DNA from: Tigriopus japonicus
Taxonomy: Eukaryota > Arthropoda > Copepoda > Harpacticoida > Harpacticidae
Direction: 5' to 3'
DNA: 64,000 nucleotides
Assembly: GCA_010645155.1 (NCBI GenBank)
Contig: CM021317.1
Location: forward strand, 13,280,867-13,344,866
Shown piece after piece: positions 25,063 through 35,990 of this stretch. A program made the translations under genes and the position numbers. Each line of letters opens with the position of its first letter. Position 1 is the stretch's first letter. Under the pieces are notes generated by a model that saw nothing but the letters and a program-made list of their open reading frames with translations, did not search any database and had not been told where the DNA came from.

Positions 25063-28000
25063 ATGAAGGTGCTTGGCCTAGTTTCAGTCCTATTTGTCAG
25101 TCTTCATTTGTCTCAATCGAAATCCCTGCCAAACGCCGATTCCTCGGCTGAACCCGGTCAAGGCGAAGAATCGCATGACACCGCTTATAACTCCATCATT
25201 TCCAAGTATTACACCACCGACCCATTTTTCCTTGAACAATATGACATCGTGGAGGCTGAAGCCGAGCCACTTCACATGGAGTTTGAAAGACTTCCGAGTC
25301 CAGATGACTCCGAGAGAGACACTTCACGAGACAATAGTCTGCCATTGGAGGGATTAAACCGTGAGAAACCCAAAGTTCCTACTCGGATTTTGGTTAGTGG
25401 AAGCAGCGAGGATGACTTGTCCAAAGAGGCTTTCAAGCCACATGTTCGCGAGAAAAAAGAGATCCACAAGGTGCGAATGCATGTGGCCAAAAAGCCATAC
25501 AAAAAAGTGATGATCAAGAAAGTGATGAGACCAGTGTCTCATCGCAATGAAGGACTTCAATCGAGTTCCAATGAAGACCGACCTCAAAGACAAGTTTTCT
25601 CTCAGCTTGTGCCCGAGAGTGAGGAGAATCAAGAAGAGGACATCCAAAGCCAGAGTCTCCATGGGTTATCTCGAAAGCCAAGTTTAGTCAACACAAAAAG
25701 AAGCCGAAAAGTAGAGGCGAGCACGAACAAGGATGAAGATTTCTCCAAAGATTTTGGCCCTAGACAAAAGAAACTGCCAGGTGAGGAACGAGGTGACATT
25801 CCAATTCTCCCTTTTATCGAAAACAGTGAGGTAGTAGAAAACGATCCTCAGAATGTGGTTTTTACTGGCACCCCCGGAGGTCCTCCCAGTAAATCCTATT
25901 TTGACTTAATGGGCGACTTCTTCGACGAGCCTCAAATCAATATCTATCCCGACGATTTTGTTCCTCCTCCATCCAAAGAATCGGTTCCTTCTCCATCTGG
26001 AAGCAATCAGTTCCGTGGGTCCCATTCCGATCTCCCAAAACCCAGTCAGAGGGACTTTGAGGAGTCTGAAGACTCCTCAAAGTACAACGACTTTAAGCGA
26101 GAAATTCCTCAGAGTCAACTGAAATTGTCATTTGAACACTCGGGAGAAACGAATTCCCCTCAATTTGAGTCGTTCAGACATTCGCCCAACGACATCAAGT
26201 CTAACCATTTGGACAAGGAAAGAGACCACTTTTTCACTCCACCAAAGTATCATCCCTATGCCGAGCCTCTCAATCACCCCAATCCCCTGGATTTGGATCA
26301 TATTCCCGAGGATGTTCAAATCTATGAGCAACCTATCCCTCACAAAGTGGAGACGCAAAAGCCGAGCAAACCTAGTCTTAATGAAGATCCCAAACTGAGA
26401 TCAATCAGTGCCCATAATTTTGGCTATCATGCTGACGAATTTACCCCTGACAATGTGGAATTAGATTTCCTAAAGCTCAATGCAGTTCCCGAATATCCAA
26501 AATACTCATCTGTCAAGGAGACCCATGCTCCCTCTTCACTAGAGGCTCCAGATTTCTTCAAATATGCTCATGACTTTAAAGAGTCTAAACCGCTGACCAA
26601 TCCTAGCCACAATCTTGTGGATGATCCCCCAAGGTTCAGAGAAATTGCCGATGTGGTTCCTTCATTCGAAGAGTTTGGCGTGTATCCATTTGACAACTTG
26701 GATATTGAAGGTCCCTTGGTTCCAAAGGAGCATCGCTCTTTGCCCATGGATGATTCCCATCCTTCTCTCAAGTTTGCCAACAGTTTCCACCAAGACGAAA
26801 AGAAGCCCTTTGGGCCAATTAATCACGCACCGGATTCATCACTTATTCCTGAACACTTTGAAGAAGAACCAACAGGTCACTACAATCCATTTGACCAAAA
26901 ACAAGAGGAGCCCAAGGAGCAATATCGACCATTTGAATACAAATCGGAGCCAGCAGAATTCGCTCCCGAAGAGGTGAAGGACGAGAGATACAACCCATTC
27001 GATTACACACCGGACTTTGAACATGGGCCTGAGCATCACGCTTTTGAAGAGGACTCGTATGACCCGTATGGTTATCATCCAGAGTCAAATCACCTCTCTG
27101 AATATCCAAGCAGTCACAAAAATCCTCGTTTCCCATCGTCTACCTTCTCAGAGGAGGAATTCGTGATGCCAAAGCTGCCACCACCACCAGAAATGGAGAA
27201 GGCTATGCGTGAAAGCAATTTCGAAATGAGAGTGCCCACTTTAGGCGCCCGTATCACGTTCAATCCATCGATGCCATTGTTTGATTCCTTCCATTCCGGC
27301 ATCCATAGCAATGACATCCACAGCCACACCAAGAAAGAGATTAACCCTGAGCAACGGAGCATCAATTTCTTCGACAATTTCGACCACAACGCCGCACAAT
27401 ATCAAAATGACAAGGACAACGACCCCTTCAAACCCAATGAAATTGTTGCTGAAGAGCCCAAATTTAGCGATGAAGGCGAGCTTCAGCCTCAAAATCCTGA
27501 TTTACCCCCGAATTTCTCCGTTGTTGAGCCTGCCGAAGAATTTTCCTCACCTGAAGAGGCCAACTCGCCTCCTTTGGAAGCTACTCTCGATTATTTCTTT
27601 CCTCCTGGAGGAGCGAGTCCACCTCAATTAGATGAACCTTTCGACAACGACAACTTTGGCCCAAACCCGTTCAAAAGGTACGAATCCGAAGAAGTTGACT
27701 TCGATCAACGGAGATTTGAGGAAGATATTCAAGAGGGTCGAGAGGCTCCATCGTCACCTTTTGGTTTCAATCAAGAACCTCGATTTGACGAGGCTGAATC
27801 CTTTCAACTTCCAAGCCCCGAAGATTTCTTCAAAGGTTTAGATCGTCCTGGTCCATTTGGTGATGGTTTTAACAGTTTCAAGACACCTTCCCCTCAACCA
27901 GTCCAAGCCGTCCCCGTTCGATTCCCACCCAAAAAAGAATATTCAACCAAACAGAATGCGTTCTTTGACGATTCAAATAGGCCCAAACGTCAAAACACCA

Positions 28001-30441
28001 AAGCGCCAGTTTACGTTCCCAAGCCAAACACTCTCTATCAACATGAACCCAAAGTAGCGAGCAATCGGAGAATCAGCTCCCCCATGAACGTGGACGAACC
28101 TGGGTTCCATCAATTCAGTACCCAATTCCAACGAAGAACTGGAATGCCCATCATTCCCCCTGAAGATCTTTTAGCCGTCGAAGAACGAGGTGAGAAACAG
28201 ATGATCCAACCTCGAAATATTCATGTACGATCCATCGATGAGGACGCCTCCCCCAAAACGGTGCTTCCATCCCCACGTCTAAATCAAGAGCCTCAAAGTC
28301 GAGCGAGTCATGGGCGAGCTCTTTTTGGGGTGTCTTCCGATTTAGAGTTCCACGAGGACGATCGTTCCATTCAAGAGCCACATCAATTCATTAATGTTGA
28401 GAACTATGACCAGTTCAAAGCCGGATTCAACCGAGGCAATCCCCACCACCATGTTCAAGATGTCCAGGAGCATCTGGGCCACAACCACAGAGAAGAGGTA
28501 AGTTCTCATCCAGTCATTTCCCAAATAGAAATACCAGGATAACGATGGACTTTCTGAGCTAGACCAAGACAACATCTGTGAGTTGGTGTGACGAACCTTT
28601 GCATGCATCCGTCCAAATAAAAAGAGAAACTGAAATCGAACCCCAAGCGATGAGAGAATAGGCTCATGGCACAATAGATAATGATCCAAGATTGCTGTGA
28701 ATTGCATTTGAATTTCGAACAGCGTCATTCTACTACCACAAGGGTTGAGCTCCAAAAATAAGCGTTTCCTCGTGACGACTGATTTTAAAAGTTTTCTGAT
28801 CTCTCCTTGTCAGGTGTCTCCTTCATTTATGCACGTACATCATGCAAATTATGCAAATCAAATCTTGCCAAATGGATCAAGTCCTTGATTGCTTTGTGTT
28901 TGGAGAATTTTACGTCATGGTTGAGAATAAAATCATACTCACAGAAGAGATCATATAGACTGAAACTCTAAATTTATGGAGTGGTCATTTTTCGGAAACC
29001 GACCGACATTCGTCCGAAGATGAAAGTGAATCTAGAAGACAGAATGTGTAGAATTTCGAGTTCGTTGAGATGTACTCTCGTTTACGATACAATCGAAACA
29101 GAAGGCGATAATTGTCTTCCTGCTCGGGGAAGAAGCGAACGGAAGAATGCCAGAGTCACAGGTGCAAAGCCGACTTCATCGGTTAGATAGAAATTGCCCT
29201 CTGTTCTTGAAATGCGTAAAATGACACTTTCAACAGAACTCACAATGGCACCAGAGGCAAGGCGTCCAAATCGATCGAAGTCTCAATGGCATCTTCTCTG
29301 ATATTAAGCCAAAAAAGGAGGGCGGATTGGATTCGCCCTCAATTAAGAAAAAAACAAAAGCAATGAGCCTCTCCTTGAATTGAGTTTAATCAACACTTGT
29401 TTTGGTGGCGCTTGGATCATTTAAAAAGTAACTAACAAACGTTGAAAACGCCCGTGAGAGCTCAAAAACCTCTTGAAAATACTTCAACTCTTGGCTTCAA
29501 TTAAAAGTACGTGAGATTTTTTTCATCAAATCTCACCACCTTCAAAGATTAGGCCCTGTCCTCCCATCTTGAACTAATCTGAACTCTTAAGCACTTTTCA
29601 TCAACATCTGCTGCTGAACCAAAGTTAAGATAAGAATGGTCCGGTTCAATTGCACGTTCTGCAGATGGAATGGTCTCAAAACTTATAATCCTTTCGCGAA
29701 AAGATGCCACAAAAGGATGGCTTCAAAGCAGTGCAATCCACTTGATTCCCGAAAACCAAGCTCGGTATGTCATAAATAGCCGCAAGGTTAACGTCATGAG
29801 AGAATCGACGTGGATGGACCACGTCAGAGGGAAAACCAAATGGTGCTGCACAACTCGGTCTTGTATCACCAATATGAACCGATGTCACAATGGTCCTTGA
29901 GCAAACAAATAAGACAGTTACTCATCCGTCGATCTTCCAACTCGACGTGGGTCCAGTTCTCACTTATTTATTTTCTAGAAGCCCTCAAGACCTGAAGAGC
30001 TGGTACAAAACACAAGAGCTGCCTGGTTCATCCCTACGTATGCAGTAGACACGTTCGAGTCCTCTTGACAGGATCACTTTGGAGAAATCAAATGTCACGC
30101 GTGTTGTGATTGTTTGAAGTGTACAACTACTCGTACATACACCATTGCAGAGAACTAAACCAGTGGAAACTTGCAGGTCCAGGTTTTATTAGGAAAGTAG
30201 TTGGAGCCATCCATGATTGATGCCATATGTTAGTGTGTGACCATTTCCTTTTCTTTGGCTGTATCAGTAGCATGAGATAATTGAGAGCGTCGCTTTTTCT
30301 TTGAAGCGCACTAATATGATGTATTTATTTTGTACCTTGCAGGTCAGTTGGGCGGATTCTCACTCAGGATACGGAAAGCATTATTATGAATTCAACCATG
30401 GAGATCATAAATATAAAATGTACCACCACCAACATGAGTGA
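25063..30441 (+). CDS. large secreted acidic Pro/Phe-rich protein with His-rich tail (unrecognised)
   Basis: Two exons, 25063-28497 and 30343-30441, join in phase 0 (donor GAAGAG|GTAAGT, acceptor TTGCAG|GTCAGT) to 1177 aa. The start is the first ATG. Residues 1-21 (MKVLGLVSVLFVSLHLSQSK) form a typical signal peptide, so secretion is expected. The body has almost no cysteine and no recognisable fold. It is rich in Pro, Glu, Asp, Ser, Phe and Asn and looks intrinsically disordered. Loose repeats occur at about 605-660: YNPFDQK, YRPFEYK, YNPFDYTPDF. Basic sites that could be cleaved include RPKRQN and KKPYKKVMIKK. The last 50 residues are crowded with His and Tyr (HHHVQD, GHNHREE, GKHYYEFNHGDHKYKMYHHQ). 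AATAAA lies at 30520-30525. It could be a cuticular-matrix or other extracellular structural protein, but no family was recognised and no function is claimed. Confidence 0.87.
28498..30342 (+). other. intron of the 1177-aa protein gene (1.8 kb)
   Basis: The phase-0 intron separates the single huge exon from a 33-codon terminal exon. If the intron is retained, translation continues 14 codons to a TAA at 28540, so a shorter isoform lacking the last His/Tyr-rich segment is possible. No other feature recognised inside. Confidence 0.8.
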
Positions 30442-30519
30442 AAGTGATGCCATTGAAAGTCTCTAGCCATTGAAACCATACTGTATAGGAACATGTTTTT
30501 CAAATTTCAAACCACATCA

Positions 30520-30525
30520 AATAAA
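30520..30525 (+). terminator. polyadenylation signal AATAAA
   Basis: Canonical AATAAA about 80 bases after the stop codon (30439-30441) of the secreted-protein gene. Confidence 0.65.
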
Positions 30526-32138
30526 AAATTCTTAACAATTTATCGTTGTGGATGATTCATTTCTACGTAACAAGAGCCTATCTGTTTGCGGCAAGCGGTT
30601 AATCTTTTTGTTGTTCTAAGACTGACACACTAGGACAAATCAGTAAGACTGGATCGAGCAAGATTGGGCATTGCCATAGATTTGGCGGGATTACACAACT
30701 CTTCCAATACCGTGCACTATGGCAATACTAATGTATGTGTGCATGATTCCAAGTCCAGCATTAGAGTTAGGCATTAAAGTCTAGCATTAAAACATATGTC
30801 TAGCATTTTGCCCTCATATGGGTAGTTTTAATGGTGCAAAAGTGGAGAAAAGCTCCACGACCAGCTTGCAGTGTGAATGCAACACGGAAAATTCAATTCA
30901 ATGTGGCAACAATGTAACCAATTGTAAAATAAAGATAAATAAAAAATGGAGTATTTCATTTTTCTAATAATTCAAAAAAATAATGTAACGGAATCGGATT
31001 TTTTGATAATATTCCTAGTGCTTTTCTCATCAACTGAAGTAGAAACTGATCTTTTCCTAACTTTCCTCATCTTCAAGTGATACTTCATAGCTTGGGATAA
31101 CTGATCAACTAAAAACATGCTCTTACAATTGTAATAAATCCTCTCTGCTTTTTTTAATTTTTATTTTGCCATCCTTATTCCAGATCATTCTGAAGTGGAC
31201 AAGCAATTTCGCCAGATTTTTTCGAAATATTCTCAATACCTTTTTTTGTTATTACATTGTCATATAATATATAAGTAATATAATAAGTAAGTAATATAAA
31301 TACTTATAACATAAAAGTTATAATTTATAAGTATCTGGTGGCCCCCAAAGATGAGCTAAATATTTTTTGTTACAATCAGAAGATATAATGTCGGCTTGTT
31401 TCCTTAATTTGATTTGGACTGATAAACTAACCCTTTTCCAAAAAAAATTCAACGGATCAAGCATTTCTACCACATTATTTTGAAATTTTCTCCATTTTTG
31501 TAATTTTGGACGAAATTTGAATATTTTTGTAATCTACAACCATATGGTGGCCCTGGCCTGTTCATGTAAGGTACTGTCGTAATTACCTAATGAAAAAGCA
31601 ACTCATTAGTAAAAAACAGGAAGCATTACATTTTATACACAGCATTAATTTAAGTGGCTACACTAAATAAAATTTGAAAAAAATGAATAAATAACATAAG
31701 TATCTTGAAAATAGATCTACGCTTTGGAAACGAGTAATCTGATCACAAAAAGCGAGCTAAAAGTTGGTAATGACCCTTTAATTCCTTTAATATTTTGTAG
31801 ATCACGGCTCTGTCAAAGTTAAATTGCTCGAGTTAAATTTTTGCAAATCCCTCGACTAATCCACAAAAAAATCAAATAGATTTTTTATCTGGATTTGATA
31901 CAAACTTAGTCTGTTTTTAAACAGGCAAACCGGTTTTTACAGACTAAACTGTCTTCAAAAATTCTGTCTTCAAACCCCTGCTGACAAAGTGTTGCTTTAT
32001 GTAGGTAGGTTCGATATTTGGAACATGATCAGGAGAGTGCACTTACACTAGAAGAGAAAGAAGGTTTCCTTAACCTGTTTTTTTAGCAAAGCTTGTAGAA
32101 CACCTACATGTTTTCAGCAGTTTTATTTGGGTTGACAG
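30526..32138. other. intergenic, AT-rich, no gene seen
   Basis: Very AT-rich. It includes a TAAGTAATATAA-type low-complexity stretch at about 31255-31335. No frame with recognisable motifs. Confidence 0.55.
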
Positions 32139-32970
32139 TAAAGATGTGCATCGGATCCGAAAGGTCCTCCAAATCCAATCCGAACTGAATTTTGATAATC
32201 CGAACGAACCCGAATCCGAAAATTTGATGCTCAATCCAAACGAATCCGAATCCGAAAATTTGATGCTCAATCCAAACGAATCCGAATCCGAAAATTTGAT
32301 GCTCAGTCCAAACGAATCCGAATCCGAAAATTTGATGCTCAATCCAAACGAACCCGAATCCGAAAATTTGATGCTCAATCCGAACGAATCCGAATCCGAA
32401 AATTTACCATGCAATCCGAACGAATCCGAATCCGAAAATTTACCATGCAATCCGAACGAATCCGAATCCGAAAATTTACCATGCAATCCGAAAAAATCCG
32501 AAAGTTTGCCGTGCAATCCGAAAGAATCCGAAATCCCGAATTCAAAGTATTTTGGAAGAGACATGTTGTTGGAAGTTTAGAGGGGCCATCTTATAACTGA
32601 ATGGCAGGATTTGCAACTTGAATCAACTCAATTTCTTAATCTGTTAACATTATTATACATGATAATTTGATTGCATTTGATAAAACATGAAACAATTAAA
32701 TAACTTGCAGAGGAATAAAAAATCCTTGGTTGAAGGTATGGAAATTACATTATAAAATCAAGAAAAAAGTGTTACTAAATAAAAATCTTGAGAATTGAAA
32801 TTTCAAAAAAATGAACTAAAAAGTTCGGATTATTTTCGGATTATGTCGGATCCGAAAAAATATTTCCAAAATCCGAATCCGACATGCTTTGACGAATCCG
32901 AACGAATTCGAATCCGAAAATTCGCACTGAAATCCGAACGAATCCGAAAAGTCGGATTCGATGCACAGCT
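32139..32970. mobile_element. hAT-like element with 36-bp array, split by a nested insertion
   Basis: The left terminus is TAAAGATGTGCATCGGATCC (32139). The right part runs to GATTCGATGCACAGCT at 32970, where the 2.1-kb element is inserted. Removing that insertion and one copy of its 8-bp duplication joins GCACAGCT to CTA at 35088-35090. The right terminus then reads, on the opposite strand, TAGAGCTGTGCATCGAATCC, a good inverted match to the left end. TGTGCATCG-type ends are common in hAT elements. The interior is mostly ATCCGAA repeats. No outer 8-bp duplication could be matched, and there is no transposase frame. Confidence 0.7.
32195..32545 (+). repeat. 36-bp tandem repeat array (ATCCGAA-rich)
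   Basis: About eight full 36-bp units, each with three ATCC(G/A)AA heptamers followed by AATTTGATGCTC (first five units) or AATTTACCATGC (next three), then two shorter decayed units. Further ATCCGAA copies lie at about 32845-32958. Because 36 is a multiple of three, open frames run through on both strands (32070-32580); their protein-like repeats (NPNESESENL type) are an artefact of the periodicity. Confidence 0.9.
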
Positions 32971-35079
32971 TAGAGCGCTATAATAAAAGAGTACGCGCAT
33001 GTGCCATTTTGGTCCCAAGACGTTGGTTCCATTGTACTGTGGTTCTTAGGTTCGACCTGTTTGAGGCAACTTTACCTATGCACTATTTACTACCAAATTG
33101 ACGCTCATGATCTCAGCTTACCTTTGAAAGCATAATGTTCGACCTTAATAGCCTTTGAAGGCCAAGGCTGGCCAAAACCGTGGGTGCCGGAAGATAACCT
33201 ACTCGTTCTCCTTAAACCTCGATGCGCGTTCAAGCCCAGTGTTGCTGTGAATTGACTCGGTAATGTCAGCTCTTGATGAATCTCCACCCTGATTTGCATT
33301 AAGTTTCTTACTTTTTAGGAAAACTTAATCTAACTAGATACAAAATTGATTGGTGAATATTTAGAACGTCACTTGAAGCCATTAGAGCGTTTTCCTTGCG
33401 CACAATTGCATTGTCATGTGAAATGACTTTTTTGTTCAACAACTATCTGGCAGCCCTGGTGAAGTTGCGCATTCGTAGCAGTCGTCAGGCTGACAGTGCT
33501 ACAGACTGTTATGCCTAACTTTGTAAAAAGTTGATATTTTGTACTCAAAATATATATGACAGAAGCTATTTAAGTAAGTTTTTGCGATTCACCTATCAGT
33601 TTTTGACTTTGTCACTAATTATTACACGAAACTAAATATTTGTTCAACCCTTTGTTGTGCGTCTTTCAAATCAGGCATCAAGACTGTTGACTTTTGCTCC
33701 CACCTGATATTATTTTAACCTAGAGTCTCTCATTTATTTCTCTTCTCCATCATTTATTCAGGCTCTCCACTTGTCTTTTTTTGGATTTCTTTTCTTCTCA
33801 CCAATACCCTCTATATATTTTTACAATGTTCTGGGTGGTAAATCAACATAAGAATGACTTTTGATTTGAGAATTTATTGCTGAAGGGAAGTTGATGATAT
33901 TTTCAATGACATCTGGAAAAAGTTCTTTCCAATAGAAGAGTGTTATCAAACAAATTAAGCTGGGGATTCCGGACTCAAAATGGCTTGGGATGTGTCAGAG
34001 TTGAGACCAACCCTTCAAAAACTTAATAAAAAATGATTATAATTCTCAAGCTTTTTTGACAGTCAATCAAAACAAATTTTTCATGTACTACAAAACACCC
34101 AAGCCATGTTCTGATCCATTCTTAGCCAGTTTGGACCCCAAATCTCCAGCTAAAATTATCCAAATATGCTTATCCATTCATAAAAGTGAGTATTTCATTT
34201 AAGTAATCTCTTTTCATTTAAAAAAAGCAAAACCAGTATGAAGTTCTTTGGTGCAATATTTTTGATGAGTTTGAGATTCAGCAAGACCAAACAAAACTTC
34301 TTTGCATCTTTGATTCATAAGTTTGAAACATTTCATGCGAAGAAAGAACCATTTCAATTTGCTTTATACCAAGTCCAATAGTTGAAATGATACTTCTTTC
34401 CCATGAGCTTCTTTAGTTTCATGTAATAATTAGTGACAAAGTCAAAACTGATAGGTGAATTGCAAAAACTTACTTAAATAGCTTCTGTCATATATATTTT
34501 GAGTACAAAATATCAACTTTTTCAAAGTTAGGCATAACAGTCTGTAGCACTGTCAGCCTGACGACTGCTACGAATGCGCAACTTCACCAGGGCTGCCAGA
34601 TAGTTGTTGAACAAAAAAGTCATTTCACATGACAATGCAATATTGTGCGCAAGGAAAACGCTCTAATGCTTCAAGTGACGTTCTAAATATTCACCAATCA
34701 GTTTTGTATCTAGTTAGATTAAGTTTTCCTAAAAAGTAAGAAACTTAATGCAAATCAGCGTGGAGATTCATCAAGAGCTGACATTACCGAGTCAATTCAC
34801 AGCAGCACTGGGCTTGAACGCGCATCGAGGTTTAAGGAGAACGAGTAGGTTATCTTCCGGCACCCACGGTTTTGGCCAGCCTTGGCCTTCAAAGGCTATT
34901 AAGGTCAAACATTATGCTTTCAAAGGTAAGCTGAGATCATGAGCGTCAATTTGGTAGTAAATAATAGTGCATAGGTAAAGTTGCCTCAAACAGGTCGAAC
35001 CTAAGAACCACAGTACAATGGAACCAACGTCTTGGGACCAAAATGGCACATGCGCGTACTCTTTTATTATAGCGCTCTA
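32971..35079. mobile_element. hAT-like element with about 660-bp inverted arms, 2.1 kb
   Basis: The ends are TAGAGCGCTATAATAAAAGA at 32971 and its reverse complement ending at 35079. A perfect 8-bp direct repeat, GCACAGCT, flanks it at 32963-32970 and 35080-35087. The left arm (32971-33636) and right arm (about 34412-35079) are reverse complements at roughly 98% over the parts compared by eye, enclosing an AT-rich core of about 775 bp. Each arm contains an unbroken 64-codon frame (33105-33299 minus; 34748-34942 plus). The three differences between them in this stretch are all amino-acid changing, so there is no sign of coding constraint. No transposase. The near identity of the arms suggests recent movement or gene conversion. 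Confidence 0.88.
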
Positions 35080-35090
35080 GCACAGCTCTA

Positions 35091-35990
35091 CTTTGCATTG
35101 ATGTTATCCCTTTTACTATTCGTTGATTATTTTCTACGTTGCCCTCTAAAAATGAAGGAGTTATGCAAGATATGAATTAGACCCATTCGTAGAACATTCA
35201 TTTCCCTTAAAGCACCGAAACATCAAAAGAGGCGTGGATTTTTAAAACTAGGATTCAATATTCGCTGTGTTTTCTATTTCCACAACTAAATGAAAGGTGA
35301 ATCCATTTGAAAGTGTCAGGAAGGTGTTAGCATCAGTATTTCATCAAAGCAATCGCAACTGTGGTTTAAAAGGACACATTGGACAAGTATTTGTTGTACT
35401 TTTTTGACTGACATTGTTGAATTATTCCTAGAGGAAAATGTATGATACTTTGCATCATAGTACGCACTTCCTCAATGTTACTATCTCGATTGCTGACTGT
35501 GTAAGCCCCTCTTCCCCAATTTACTGAGATCGAAGGTCATTTTCTGGGTCTTCTAGTGTTAGCATGTTCGAGATTACTCCTTCCAGTTTTAGTACTAGAG
35601 ATCGGTGACAAACTAGAAAATCAGCAAGAACACTATGGCGCGACGAGAACAGCGCTATTTGTAAACAAGATGATGATGATTAGGATCATCATAACTATTA
35701 CCATCATCGTTACGATCGCCACCAATCACTATCTAGTCCCTTGTCGGGTTTGGCCGTGGGGATTGCCTGCCGACTGATTCTGACACTCCTCTAGCCTCAA
35801 AGTCAGCATTTCTTTCCTCCTTATCGCGACGTATTGTTACTTGTGTGTGAGCAATAAGTCGGAGAAACCTGACTGAACTTGCTGCCTGTGCATACATGTG
35901 TCTAAATCCCAGTCAAACTTGGACATACATATTCCATTAGGAGCATTCCAAGGAGCATTTCCATCCTCGACCTTCATCACCCGGGTGATC
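35091..35990. other. upstream region of the nuclear receptor gene
   Basis: No domain-bearing frame. The receptor's reading frame is open back to 35898 but without an ATG before 35991. The stretch probably holds the promoter and 5' UTR; no TATA box was identified. Confidence 0.5.

Noticed and set aside
32070..32580. Long open frames on both strands across 32.1-32.6 kb with protein-like repeats
   Set aside because: They follow from a 36-bp tandem repeat (a multiple of three) without stops. No start context, domain or splice support.
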